The position numbers and the translations under genes are program-made. A DNA stretch of 64,000 bases. Source: Sesamum alatum. Its lineage: Eukaryota; Streptophyta; Magnoliopsida; Lamiales; Pedaliaceae. How positions within the stretch are numbered: position 1 is the first letter of the stretch; every line of letters starts with the position of its first letter. This document shows positions 24,601 through 34,272 of this stretch, piece after piece. Under the pieces are notes generated by a model. The model saw only the letters and a program-made list of their open reading frames with translations, did no database searches and had not been told where the DNA came from. The stretch spans positions 12,659,864 through 12,723,863 of the forward strand of contig JACGWO010000008.1 of assembly GCA_034509735.1 (NCBI GenBank), written 5' to 3'.

Positions 24601-25761
24601 ACCCCCATCGACTCGAACCAAGAGGACGACATGCACGAGAGACTCTCTAAACAAGGTAACTTCACAACCTGTTCAGTATGGGATCACTACAGGGATAAAA
24701 AATCAATACATCACTTCTGGAAGACACTCTGGTCAACGCTTATCACTCCTTTGATCTCTATCTTTATCTGAAAGCTGATCAACAATTAGATCCCCGTTGA
24801 GAGTCGTCTCCAAAGTAAAGGCATTGCTTTGGCATCCAAATGTTGTAGATGTAGAGATGTGGAATCCATTGAGCATTTATTTCTGTCCTGTAGGGAATCT
24901 GTCAAAGTATGGAGATTCTTTGACGAAATCTTCCAATGGCAACTCCCATAAACAGACAACATCCAGATATTCCTGCTTGCATGGAAGAGGAATACCTCAT
25001 CACAGGCATCTATCAGAGATATTACCCCACTCTTAATCTGTTGGTTCATATGGACGACAAGGAATGAAACGAAATATGAAGGGAAAACTTTCAGTTGCTA
25101 CAAAATTATCAGTAAAACTATGAGACACGTTCACACCTTGCACAGAGTCGGCCTCCTAAAACATACTCACATCAAAGGAGAAGCCTTTGCAGCAAGCTCT
25201 ATGAAAATTCAGTTTACTCACTCTACCAGATAATATCAAATTTTCTTTCTCTCTTGGGAAAGGCCACCTGAATGATGGATCAAATTAAACATGGATGGTG
25301 CTTCGAAAGGAAACCCCGAGATCCTAGGGGCTGGGGGTATTTTGAGAAACCATATGGGACAAGTCATTATGGCTTTCAGGAGCCCCTCAGATATACCACC
25401 AGCATTCAAGCATAACTTAAGGCATTGCTTAGAGGTTTGCTCCTTTGCATTGATTTGGAGATCTCCAAAGTCTGGACTGAAGTGGATGCCCAGTATATCT
25501 TGCAACTCCTTCACTTCCCCCTAAAAGGGGGCTGGATGTACCAGAATACTCTCCAACAGACTCGAGTTTGCATCAACAGAATTGAGACTAAGATTTCACA
25601 TATATACAGAGAGGGTAATCAAGCAGCAGCCTTTCTTGCCAATCAAGCTTGCCTGGGGAATTCATTGACACTTATTTCCAAGGAACAAATACAAGGTAAA
25701 CTCACAGGTATTCTAAAACTTGACTCGATGGGTCTTCCCAATGTGCGTATATCCTTTAAGT
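21649..25761 (+). pseudogene. LINE-B ORF2, endonuclease, RT and RNase H
   Basis: ORF2 begins at the ATG at 21649, abutting the ORF1 stop (TAAATG). The endonuclease holds NIRGIGK, GGDFNTFL (near 22038) and TSDHHPLL (near 22283). The RT region carries TTITLIPKVE, QSGFVPGRLI, KLDMTKAYDRIKW (near 23355) and GDPISPALFIL. The catalytic box that is normally FADD or YADD reads YENDV (near 23672), so the Asp pair is incomplete. The RNase H domain starts at LNMDGASKGN (near 25287), with EVDAQYI (near 25492) and REGNQAAAFLANQ (near 25608); the usual final Asp is Ala. Stops occur in both conserved and linker positions and the frame changes at least six times. Confidence 0.92.
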
Positions 25762-25879
25762 AACTTTGGGTTGGTTCTTCAGCTTTGCTTTCTCTGCTTT
25801 ATTACGCTAGGTATGTTATGCTGGGATTACTTGTGGTTTACTTTACCTGTTTGGATCATTTTGCTTCTGCATTTCCTGC

Positions 25880-26506
25880 GCACCTTGCCGGTGCTTTACT
25901 TGTTTAGAATGCACCTTGTCGGTGTATTATTATTTGTGCCATGTTATGCCTCTCTCATTACCTGCGCACCTTGCCGATGCAATACTTGTTTAAAGTGCAC
26001 CTTGCTAGTGCAGTACTTGTTGTTTCTGCCCTGTCATGCTTCTATTAACTGCTGCTCATGTTTGTATATGTGAGGATAATAGATATTTTATGTTGTTATG
26101 TTGTTCTGCTGATTGGTGATGTTATATCCACACTGCCTCTTCTATTTTTGTTGTTGTTTCTGCACCTGGTTGGTGCACATCTTTCGCTTTTATAGAACTG
26201 CCCCTTCCCGTTGTGTTGGTGGCTTTTTGTCCAATCTTTTGACGCAGATTATTATAGTCATATCTTCAATGACTTGGCATATTCTTTTTGGCACAATGAA
26301 GCTCTACCTTCAGAATATTGTCACTGACTTTTGGTTTAGGAATATTGTCTTTTGTAGTAAAGGAGTAGTACTCCTCACCTTTGCTTGGCTACGGTCACAA
26401 TGTAAGGGAGTAGTACTCCTCCTTTACACTTTCAGTTCTCTCAATTGTAAGGGAGTAGTACTCCTTATTTACTGCTTTCTAGACTTAACTAGGGAGGTAG
26501 CTCTCC
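25880..26506 (+). other. Hairpin array in the LINE-B 3' UTR
   Basis: Five short inverted repeats of the form GCACC-N5-GGTGC, some with one changed base, lie at 25880-25894, 25911-25925, 25966-25980, 25997-26011 and 26162-26176. Three identical GGAGTAGTACTCC units follow at 26362-26374, 26407-26419 and 26452-26464, with a related ggaggtagctctcc at 26493-26506. All lie between the end of ORF2 and the A tract. Plant and animal LINE reverse transcriptases can recognise 3' UTR structures; that these hairpins serve that role is inferred. Confidence 0.75.
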
Positions 26507-26948
26507 TCGCTGCATATTCTTTCTCGATTATTTTAATATAGAAGGGACGGGGACCCCGAAAAGCTCCCCCACCTCAGGGTGGTTTAATTGAAAAAAAAAA
26601 GTTATCATACCAGTTGAGGGTTATTTTTTTGCCGTACAAAAAATGGTGCGGCGGTGTCATTAACCACCATTTGTGAGTAAAAAAAGGGGTTTATTTTATA
26701 TAATAGTATAGATAAAGAATAAATATCATATTTGTTCAGGTACAAATAGTGAACAATTTTAAAAAATATTTTACTTAAGTTCGTCGTACAAAAAAACAAT
26801 TTTGGTACTTATATAGTAGCCATGCACGAGATACGTATAATATTCCTTCAATTTTACAAATACTAATATAATATTAAATAACACTAACAGTAAGCTCCAC
26901 GTGCTTAGATATGGTCAGGGAAATTATTTTTAAAATGTAAAAAAAAAA

Positions 26949-26980
26949 TCAAAATTGGTGTCATTTGACACCAATTTTGA
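26949..26980. repeat. Perfect inverted repeat, 15-bp arms
   Basis: The arms are tcaaaattggtgtca and its exact complement, separated by two T residues. In RNA or single-stranded DNA it would form a tight hairpin. Confidence 0.9.
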
Positions 26981-27005
26981 ATATAGGCAAAGAGTGTTAC
27001 AAGGA

Positions 27006-27080
27006 GTGCTAGGTGGATGCCTGACACTCATTGAAGACGTGGTTACAAACTCCGTCTTCAATGACTCAGGCATTCGCCTC
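27006..27080. repeat. Long imperfect foldback
   Basis: The inner stem tcattgaagacg (27028-27039) pairs perfectly with 27053-27064. Outer pairs continue with small bulges: gatgcctga with tcaggcattc, then aggtg with cgcct. The arms are about 30 nt with a 13-base loop, of miRNA-precursor-like size. That role is only a possibility. Confidence 0.75.
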
Positions 27081-27134
27081 ACAAGCCCCGTCTCTCTTTA
27101 ACCATGTGAAGGTTGGGTTTTTTGTCCAGCCTTC

Positions 27135-27164
27135 ATGCATGCTTCACATTTGTGAAGCATGCAT
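27135..27164. repeat. Perfect inverted repeat, 14-bp arms
   Basis: The arms are atgcatgcttcaca and its exact complement, with a TT loop. It lies 24 bp upstream of the TATA box. Confidence 0.9.
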
Positions 27165-27347
27165 AGTTTATATCACTTCCCGTGTGTGTATAAAAGGGGG
27201 GTGAAGTAAAGAATTTCTTCATTTCACCCCAACAATTCAAAACACTCTAGTGTATTTCTACTTCACCCCAACAATTTTCTTCACTTCACTTTGGATTGAA
27301 ATTATATACTTTCGTATATTTCTAGTGTTTTTCTCTGTAGTTATAAT

Positions 27348-27686
27348 ATGGCGAATTTCGGTCCACGTGATAGAAGTGTATTATATGATCAAAGAAATTA
27401 TCGTTTCGAAGATGTGTCCGAAAATGAGGACACACTTAATAATACGGCGTGGCGATACTACTTTTTTTCAAAATCTTCAAGTAATCTCACGCCATCCTCG
27501 AGTTCTACAAGCACTATATCGGATGATTTTTTGGGAGTTTTTCGGTGTGGACATATTGATATTGATCAACATCTCATTACCGTGTTAGTGGAGAGATGGC
27601 GGCCCGAAACTCATACTTTCCATTTGCCGATAGGGGAGACCACTACATTTGAATTTCTTGTTAAAGTTAGAACACACGTGCTGTAA
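27348..27686 (+). pseudogene. Plant mobile domain (PMD) gene, 5' fragment
   Basis: The reading frame starts at the ATG at 27348 (MANFGPRDRSVLYDQ). It contains the PMD signature HLITVLVERWRPETHTFHLPIGETT, split here as DQHLITVLVERW and RPETHTFHLPIGETT. PMD proteins (PF10536; MAIN/MAIL-like and many transposon-borne copies) act in silencing-related nuclear functions. After GETT (27644) the sequence stops resembling PMD and becomes the antisense of a mudrA-type transposase, so the domain is truncated to about 100 residues. The last 14 or so codons are read from the transposase antisense strand. Confidence 0.85.
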
Positions 27687-28721
27687 ACAAAACCTATGTA
27701 CCCCACAAGGAAACTTGAAGGCTGGAACATGATTGACGGTATTGATCAACCCACTATGTTGGTCGGAAATTAAGCAAATTCGGTCCTCTTCACCTATCAG
27801 TCGGTCGAAAATAAACCAATCTTAGACTTCAACATTCCTCGTAACATCCAACTGCACCCAGTCTCTGCTTCGTATTTGCACGCAACCTTCCACAATTTTG
27901 GTTTGCTCTCAACCACGCGGTATTCTCGTCTTGCCCAGCGCATCGAGAAATCTTGTACACTCACAATGAATTGGTCCTTGCTTTTGAAAACCATACCCAT
28001 GCCGAGCTCTCCACAATTTGAGTAGCAAAAATCCCCCTATTCACCAGTAGGGATATCCACGGAGTCAACGAGTACCTCGGCATGTGTCATTGTGAAAAAT
28101 GGAACAATAGGATATAGGAAAGGAGGTTCAGATGCAACATGCATGTTCAAATCAATTACCTGTTGTTGTTGACCTGTCAACTCAAAACCACCCTCCAAGC
28201 ACATCTAACATAACCGGAATGCTGACTTCATCGTCATTTTCAGGATCCTCATCAGCTTGAATATCTTCTTCAACCTCATCCGATTCTGAGTTCATCCGGT
28301 CATCAATTAAGCAACTATTTGCTTTGGGGTCGTCATTTAAATCGTCACTGTCGTCATGGTGGTATGTGGATGCACCTGCATGATCTTCATTTAGCCCAAC
28401 CCTGTCCATCGCCTGAGTAACTGCTGGCAAGTTGGGCGTATCTTGTGTTAACATAGACATGTATGCGCCCCAATCACCAACAAATGGGTCATCTTGTACA
28501 ATATTTTCACAAATCTTCTCTGTTTCAACAAAAATATCAACATACGAATTTCCACTCGCGGGACTGAAAAAAAATTGCACATCTTCATTTATCTTAATCT
28601 GCAACACCATCTCCCGCCACCGACCACCACAACAGTTTGTGTACTTAAAATATATTTGTAACTTACAATCAACCCTACAAAGGCTAAGTTGTTCAAACAC
28701 AAATCGACTCCAGTTCAACAA
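27645..28721 (-). pseudogene. mudrA-type MULE transposase, internally deleted
   Basis: On the minus strand a serine- and acid-rich amino-terminal region (28182-28721) is followed, after a stop and frame change, by a MuDR DNA-binding domain (FKSKDQFIVSVQDFSMR, YRVVESKPKLWKVACK, GCSWMLRG; 27797-28000). It then jumps to part of the transposase core with ICLISDQHSGLI (the Asp of the SDRH motif) and VHRFCLQHVCSNFNKKFK, which ends at the junction with the PMD fragment. The sequence between the DNA-binding domain and the SDQH motif, including the first catalytic Asp, is deleted, as is everything after KKFK. The acidic run (DSDDLNDDP, SDEVEEDIQADEDPENDDE) is usual for this protein. No complete transposase remains. 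Confidence 0.88.
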
Positions 28722-29080
28722 ATGTAGTACTATGACATATTTTCATAAATCAGAAAGCCGGACGATTATATAACCCACACAATCATATGACACAATTTGT
28801 TGACCTCCATAAAATATAACAATATCAATATTATTTTGATATGTCATATCTTCACAAAAAAATATATAAAATTGTCACTACAAAAAACGAGCAAAAAAAC
28901 AGCTTATATAAATGTAAAATTTTAAGAAAAACAACTTACTATAATCGCAATTGCAATTTTTCCGATTAATTTTCATCGACTCTCGCTCCCTTCTCCAAGA
29001 ACACTGAAAATTTCACCTTCTCAGATTGCATATAAAATGGTTTGTGATTGGTTTTGAAGACTTGAAACCAGGGGCCAACT

Positions 29081-29112
<32 letters not shown>

Positions 29113-29562
29113 CTAAAACAAGATCAGCTCAGTAAAGCGTTAATTGAATAAGTTAATTCAATTAACTAAATATATTATATTTAGATAATCAAGGTTATAT
29201 AAGATGTTTAATTATCCATAACATATTTGATCATACGAATAGTTAAATAATAATTAATTAATAAATAATTAAACTAACTTAATTAGTCTAGCCATTAAGA
29301 GAAGGTCCAAAATGATTTAATCTACTCATTAATCATTAACTAATAAGTAAACTAATCAAAGGAACAAAGCACACCTGTTTGAGTTCTGGGAATTTTTTCT
29401 GTTTTGTTTATGTTTGTGCTTTATGTCTATGTACATAAATGTGTTTTATAGTACATTAGTTATTGTCCCACGCAATACTTGCATTCATATAGTCATATTA
29501 ACATTCATAGGCGTTCAATAAGAAGTTTTGTTCTTTCTGATTCGGTGATCTAGTACTCGCAG
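28722..29562. other. MULE flank and AT-rich sequence with (TA)14
   Basis: 28722-29070 is probably the untranslated leader and terminal part of the MULE, but I could not match a terminal inverted repeat to the left side. A (TA)14 tract lies at 29081-29108. From 29110 to 29560 there is AT-rich DNA without recognisable features. Confidence 0.5.
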
Positions 29563-29843
29563 TGATGGTAAAAAATAGAATTCCATCAAAATCCCATATC
29601 AATTCATCTTCCTCTTCCCAAAACCCCCTGCATCTCCTTCTTTTTTCAGAAAATTTCCCCGCTTTCAATTCATCTCAAAACTATATTTATACTTGAGAGC
29701 GTAAAGACCATCCTGCCCCCCAACCGCCCACTATCCCAACTATTCTAGTGGTTGTAACCGCCGTTAGGGGTAATTCGATGATTTTCATATCACACTTCCG
29801 GGAAATTACCTCTTGGTCCTTAGATTAAATTTCTGCACCATCA
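29563..29843 (-). repeat. 3' LTR of the LARD-like element
   Basis: 281 bp with TG and CA ends and 7-bp terminal inverted repeats. It is followed by the polypurine tract gagttgggggggctac (29844-29859 read on the minus strand). Confidence 0.93.
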
Positions 29844-29859
29844 GTAGCCCCCCCAACTC

Positions 29860-32779
29860 CGAAATATTTTAGGGGAATATTTAGGAGTTGAATCAGGTGC
29901 ATGTGCCCCGTCAGTTTGCCAGATTGACTCCTTTAGTCCCTCGCTTAGGCCTTGACCTTCTTTGATTGGATATTCTGCAAGAACCATCTTTCATATTCTT
30001 TCATAGCATATTATCGTCAATGATAAAGCAAAAAAGCTTATTAAACCTTTGATCTCCGCATATCAATTTTCTTCTGCGCATACATCTTTTGAATTTTGCT
30101 AAGTTTGTTTTCTACCACTTCCTTTACCATGCCAAGGGATCCCAATCAATCCTCATGAATTTTTATAAGCAAAAACATAAAATCAAGATGTTCAATTTGA
30201 TTGCATAGCTGAAAATAACAATATTCCACAATTTAGTGTTATGTGCCTTCAGTCCATAAAAAGGAATTCTTATCCCCTTTAAAACATTTCTTGTGTAGGC
30301 TCCAATTCTTCCGTATGAAAAAAGTGCAGAGCAGACATTATCAGGTTTTAACATATTAACAGAACTTCCTGTTGTGTCGTTATACTTACCCCCCTTATAT
30401 TTTTAGTAACAAGTTATGACTTTGAATTTGGTTATGCAGCTAGCATGTACCTTGTCATTTGAAGCTGTTCATGGGCAATTTTGTGATGCGGGAATTAATT
30501 ATCCAAATCAGTAATATACTGACAACCAAAACATTTCTGGAATCTAGGGTAAGAATATGTGATTTACAACTATAAAAATGCTCATCATCTATAAATAATG
30601 TGGTATGTCATTTTTCAATGAAATGTAATCAATCATCAAAACACATAATTGTTGTGTAGGAAATATAACACTGATGATCTTTCTGTGGTGCTTGCTTTGT
30701 AGTTGTAGGCATATACAACAACTTTGTTTAGGAGCAATTTCTTTCCTTGATTTTTTTTATTATTATTACTATTGTTATTATTGTTATTATTTATATTGTG
30801 TGCCTCAATGAAGCGTCTGTTTCGGGACTTTTGAACGTCAAATAAAGTACCACCGTGAAGGGCCATTCCCCTTTATGGTTTAAGTAAAGTATCAATGTGA
30901 TGGGCCATCCCCCTCTAATGAGTATCAATGTGAGGGGCCATCCCCTTCTATGGAATATCAATGTGAGGGGCAGTCCCTCTCTAATGAGTATCAGTGTTAG
31001 GGGCAGTCCCTCTATGAGAGGCAGTCCCTCCTAATGTGTATCAATGTGAGGGGCCCTCCCCCTCTATGGAGTCAACACTTTTTTGTTTACTCTTCACAGT
31101 ATACGTATTTAGCTCAAGAAGCTTTTAAGATATTTAGTATAAATGAAGTTATTAAGCATTTATTGTCATTGACTTTCATATATATATTTTTACTTAGAAT
31201 TTAAGAGATATTATTCTCTAAATATTTCAATCACAGGAAAATAGAGGCTAAAAACCAGAAAACGGCACACAGGAGGGGAAGAGCCGAGAGATCCTCGTAC
31301 CATCTCCCCCTCAAAAAAAAATAATTCTTTTATTATGTGCTTTTTCGTCAGATGGATGCTCCTATCCTGACAGATGTAATCTATACAAACATAAAAGTCT
31401 TCCAACTCATACTACCATCCACCGATGTACATATATAATGCTAACAAATATGGCAAAATATTTAAATAAAAATCACAACTAATTCCCCTAAAAAGATTTA
31501 TTCCTTCGGGATCCTGTATTCACCGGGAGCTTGACTGAATCTTCTGAGAACTCTTGCACTTTTCCACACGGTCGAATTCGCATTCCTCGCATAAAACGTA
31601 AATTTAGGATTAGAAAAATTATATATTTAATTAATACGAAAAACATACACTCACTTTACACATACCAAGTTCCAAGATATATAGTGCTAATTAATGTGTC
31701 CGTAATTAGGATTAAACTACATCCCACAACATACTGACACACATTCAGCCCATATAAGTAGTGGCAGAGTATGGAACAACACACCATCAAGATGACATAA
31801 TATTCTAGATCAGATTGATCGAAAATAATATGAAAGCTAGAAATTGCGCGCTTGCAGCCCATTACCTTTATTGGTACAATTTTGTGGAACTGGAAAGCAT
31901 TGGAGAAAACTATTTTAGTTGGTATCGAGTGCAAATAAGTTCTCCAAATTGGTAGTTTGATTGTAACTTCATTTTGAGCTTTCGGCATTTTAAAAGAAAT
32001 AGAAGCAGATACATTGGTTGCATCAAGAACATTAAAACTGACAAATCCAGTCAGATTCTAGTGATCAATGGCTGGAATCCATGCTAATCAAATGCACCAG
32101 AAAAGTATATGCAACTTCTACCACTTAGAAAATTATTTACCAGTTGAAACATTTTAAGTGCCAATAACAGGCAACACTTATCAAGGTAGACCAAGTCAAA
32201 TCAAATATTGATATCATAATCTCACAATGACCCTATTTTCCATTGCTTGTGGAATTGATTAAAGATAGATCAAAGAAACTTAAGGAGCCAAAAACTTTCC
32301 CCTATTGTCTACTGCAAACACTGTCTTTTAGTCACATTGTTTGAACTGAGACCTAAATACATAGGTTTATATCCTGAATGTACCCTGAACTCTGAAGGAT
32401 ATTTGAAAATAGTTAATAACGAACAGAACTTTTCTTGTAACTCTAGACGTAAACTTCTTCAGACATCTGAAGTAGCATTACAAGCAGGTTAGAGAGTCGG
32501 AACTTACTGCTAAACAAACTCAAAGGAATTAAATTAAGCAAGAAGACTGCACCAAGAGCTGCAGGACTCAAAACAAGAAGGTGGCAACACATATTTGATG
32601 TGATCAAAAGATAACAAAAAGAAATGCTAGTACTGCTAATGTAGGATCAGTAGAGTAAATCAACAGGATTTATTCAATTTGCAGACGTGATAACTGATTT
32701 CACAGGCCGTGCATAACTGTGGCAGACAATCCAAAACAATAACAGAAGTACTGCAAATAACCAGTCATAGCAAACAGAC
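29860..32779 (-). other. LARD interior, no recognised gene
   Basis: About 2.9 kb between the polypurine tract and the captured IscA exon. It holds a T-rich ATT/GTT microsatellite (about 30755-30795), the minisatellite at 30840-31072 and scattered short reading frames without recognisable domains. Part of it may be intron of the captured gene, because the exon's splice donor points into it. I could not find the following IscA exon. Confidence 0.55.
30840..31072 (-). repeat. Minisatellite, about 33-bp unit
   Basis: Around seven imperfect units of 'gagtatcaatgtgagggg' followed by a C-rich complement (for example ccatcccc or cagtccct). Each unit therefore carries a small inverted repeat of the aggggc-n-gtccct kind. 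Confidence 0.85.
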
Positions 32780-32893
32780 CTGAAAGGCAGAACGGATCGG
32801 CTCCTCTACATAATCAACAGTTGCACCTTTCACGAAGTCGTAGGAAATATTATCCACCACCAGTCTAACTCCATCTTGCTCAAAAATCCTGCT
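32780..32893 (-). pseudogene. Captured exon of IscA-like 2 (mitochondrial iron-sulfur assembly)
   Basis: The minus strand encodes 38 uninterrupted residues: [37 protein letters not shown]. This matches the HesB/IscA domain of the plant mitochondrial IscA-like 2 protein, a scaffold or carrier protein in iron-sulfur cluster maturation. The exon is bordered by a consensus acceptor (tgtctcccag) and a donor (gtctgt). The C-terminal exon with the paired cysteines that bind the cluster is not visible and no upstream exon was recognised. The fragment is therefore not a working gene, but it could be spliced as an exon in element transcripts. It lies on the transcribed strand of the LTR element. Retained splice sites argue for capture from genomic DNA or unspliced RNA. 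Confidence 0.85.
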
Positions 32894-33010
32894 CTGGGAG
32901 ACATCATAGATCTGACCCTTTGCTGCGAATTAACGGGAAGAACAGGAAGATCTGGGCAAATAGGGCCGATTCTCCCGACCAAGTTATTTTCACCTGCAAA
33001 CCAAATCAAA

Positions 33011-33235
33011 TGCTTAGAATGGCTTGATCAATAGGACCCAAAATCTGTCACCTATGTGAGTTTTGGGACGACAGTTTCGCTGTCGGATGAACAGATAACA
33101 GAGGTAACTTTGGGGCTGGAACGAAGCAAAATAAAGTTCCTTTGGGTGCTGAGAGATGTCGACAGAGGAGACATCTTTGAGGGGGAAGTGGGGATGGGCT
33201 GGATCGCCGGAAGGGTTCGAAGAAAGGGCGAAGAA
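33011..33235 (+). pseudogene. Captured zeatin O-glucosyltransferase-like fragment
   Basis: The plus strand reads CLEWLDQ, a stop (TAG at 33032-33034), DPKSVTYVSFGTT, SLSDEQITEVTLGLERS, KFLWVLRDVDRGDIFEGEV, then after a frameshift PEGFEERAKK. This is the segment just before the PSPG box of family-1 UDP-glycosyltransferases, closest to the zeatin O-glucosyltransferase group, which inactivates cytokinins by O-glucosylation. The PSPG box itself and the N-terminal acceptor-binding half are absent. The fragment is antisense to the LTR element and to the IscA exon, so transcription of the element would give RNA complementary to such transferase mRNAs. Confidence 0.85.
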
Positions 33236-33704
33236 GCGGGAATGGTGGTGAGAAGGCCAACGACGGCAGAAGAAGGGGAGGGGCGGCCGCGACTTCAAGC
33301 GGCGAGCGGCCGTGCGTCCGGCCACTGATCGAGCAACACGCGGCATGATTGGAAAGATCGACGGGAGGTGCTCCCGTGGGCGACGCGCGTGGGCAACGAC
33401 GAGTCGGAAAATCTTCCGGACGACGGCCGACGATCACTTCGTCAATGATGCTCCATCAGATGTTGATGTCAAATTAGCAAAAATAGTGCAGAAACCACAA
33501 GAATCCGCACCAGAAAACCTGCAATAATTTAACCATCAAGATGATAGAAAGCAGAGGTTACAAATAGTGTAGGAGTTAGAAATTGAGTGTCTAGAGAATT
33601 CTCCCTTTTTCCCCCTGATTTTCTCATTTATCATTCTGGTTTCTTCCCACGCCAAACGAACTCGGGTCCTCAGAATTCCTCAAACTCGAAAGAAAAATTC
33701 GAGT

Positions 33705-33721
33705 TCCCACAGACGGCGCCA
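33705..33721 (-). other. Primer binding site of the LARD-like element
   Basis: On the minus strand it reads tggcgccgtctgtggga, three bases inside the 5' LTR. This TGGCGCCG type is usual in Ty3/gypsy elements. The same 17 bases occur at 46702-46718. Confidence 0.9.
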
Positions 33722-33724
33722 CTT

Positions 33725-34005
33725 TGATGGTAAAAAATAGAATTTCATCAAATTCCCATATCAATTCATCTTCCTCTTCCCAAAACCCCCCGCATCTCCT
33801 TCTTTTTTCAGAAAATTCCCCCGCTTTCAATTCATCTCAAAACTATATTTATACTTAAGAGCGTAAAGACCATCCTGCCCCCCAACCGCCCACTACCCCA
33901 ACTATTCTAGTGGTTGTAACCGCCGTTAGGGGTAATTCGGTGATTTTCGTATCACACTTCCGGGAAATTACCTCTTGGTCCTTTGATTAAATTCCTGCAC
34001 CATCA
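33725..34005 (-). repeat. 5' LTR of the LARD-like element
   Basis: 281 bp, co-linear with 29563-29843 and differing at about 10 positions. Its TATA-like motif (tatatttata) probably drives the element transcript through the captured exon. Confidence 0.93.
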
Positions 34006-34272
34006 CGCCGTGAGAAGGCCTATAATCACAACACATCGGGCAGGCAAAAAATTCTTATCCAAATTGGATGGCTCGTATGTTGTCAAAGAAGTCTACATAA
34101 AATGGTGCATATTAGTTGGTTGTTGAAGATGGCTTGAAGATAGGCCAAATAAATGAAAAATTCTTGAAATGATATTACACTTGAAGAAAAAAAAAAAAGA
34201 AACCAAAAAATTTTCCTAGCTTACATGAGTATAAACTGTGAACAACCCTCTCCTTTGCAGAATATTTTGTAC

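Larger units (their letters stand above)
19359..26599 (+). mobile_element. LINE-B, L1-like with RNase H and hairpin 3' UTR
   Basis: Imperfect target duplications flank it (agttatcatatcagtt at 19343-19358; one mismatch at 26600-26615), with a short A tract at 26591-26600. On the plus strand it encodes ORF1 (19897-21648) and ORF2 (21649-25761) with endonuclease, reverse transcriptase and a C-terminal RNase H. A GC-rich leader of about 540 bp precedes ORF1 and an 840-bp 3' UTR follows ORF2. Its lower GC and its RNase H separate it from LINE-A. Both reading frames are broken and several catalytic residues are changed. Confidence 0.95.
19171..26712 (-). mobile_element. Small Helitron-2, split by LINE-B
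   Basis: The left part (19171-19358) and right part (26601-26712) together reproduce Helitron-1, with the same CTAG-side end (ctagccgtcgtggcacg) and the same TC-side end (ending tagtataga on the plus strand). It lies head to tail with Helitron-1, only two bases away. LINE-B is inserted within it at a site that is nearly identical in Helitron-1, which gives an uninterrupted reference for the insertion. Confidence 0.8.
26713..27347 (+). promoter_or_regulatory. Upstream region of the PMD gene with three foldbacks and TATA box
   Basis: This 635-bp stretch is non-coding. It holds a perfect 15-bp inverted repeat with a 2-base loop (26949-26980), a longer imperfect foldback (27006-27080, inner 12-bp perfect stem) and a perfect 14-bp inverted repeat with a 2-base loop (27135-27164). 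A TATA box (tataaaagg, 27189-27197) follows, and the ATG of the PMD reading frame is 151 bp further. A 'cttcaccccaacaatt' motif occurs twice in the leader (27232 and 27262 regions). The order suggests a functional promoter in the ancestral element. Confidence 0.65.
29563..34005 (-). mobile_element. LARD-like LTR element carrying host gene fragments
   Basis: Two 281-bp LTRs (29563-29843, 33725-34005) begin TGATGGT and end ACCATCA and differ at about 10 positions. A gypsy-type primer binding site next to the right LTR and a polypurine tract next to the left one set minus-strand orientation. The flanks are near-matching 5-mers (CGCAG at 29558-29562, CGCCG at 34006-34010). The 3.9-kb interior has no gag or pol. 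It contains an IscA-like 2 exon in sense orientation, a zeatin O-glucosyltransferase fragment in antisense, a GC-rich patch of unknown origin (about 33240-33430) and a minisatellite. It must have been moved by an autonomous partner. Gene capture by LTR elements is known; this combination I do not recognise. Confidence 0.9.

Noticed and set aside
26113..26541. 142-residue plus frame after LINE-B ORF2
   Set aside because: It lies in the LINE-B 3' UTR and is shaped by the repeated hairpins and T-rich sequence.
31531..31988. Overlapping plus and minus frames in the LARD interior
   Set aside because: No domain was recognised. The region could be captured sequence, but nothing supports a gene.
33014..33437. 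Two minus-strand reading frames of 110-129 residues
   Set aside because: They are antisense to the glucosyltransferase fragment and the GC-rich patch, with no recognisable domain.
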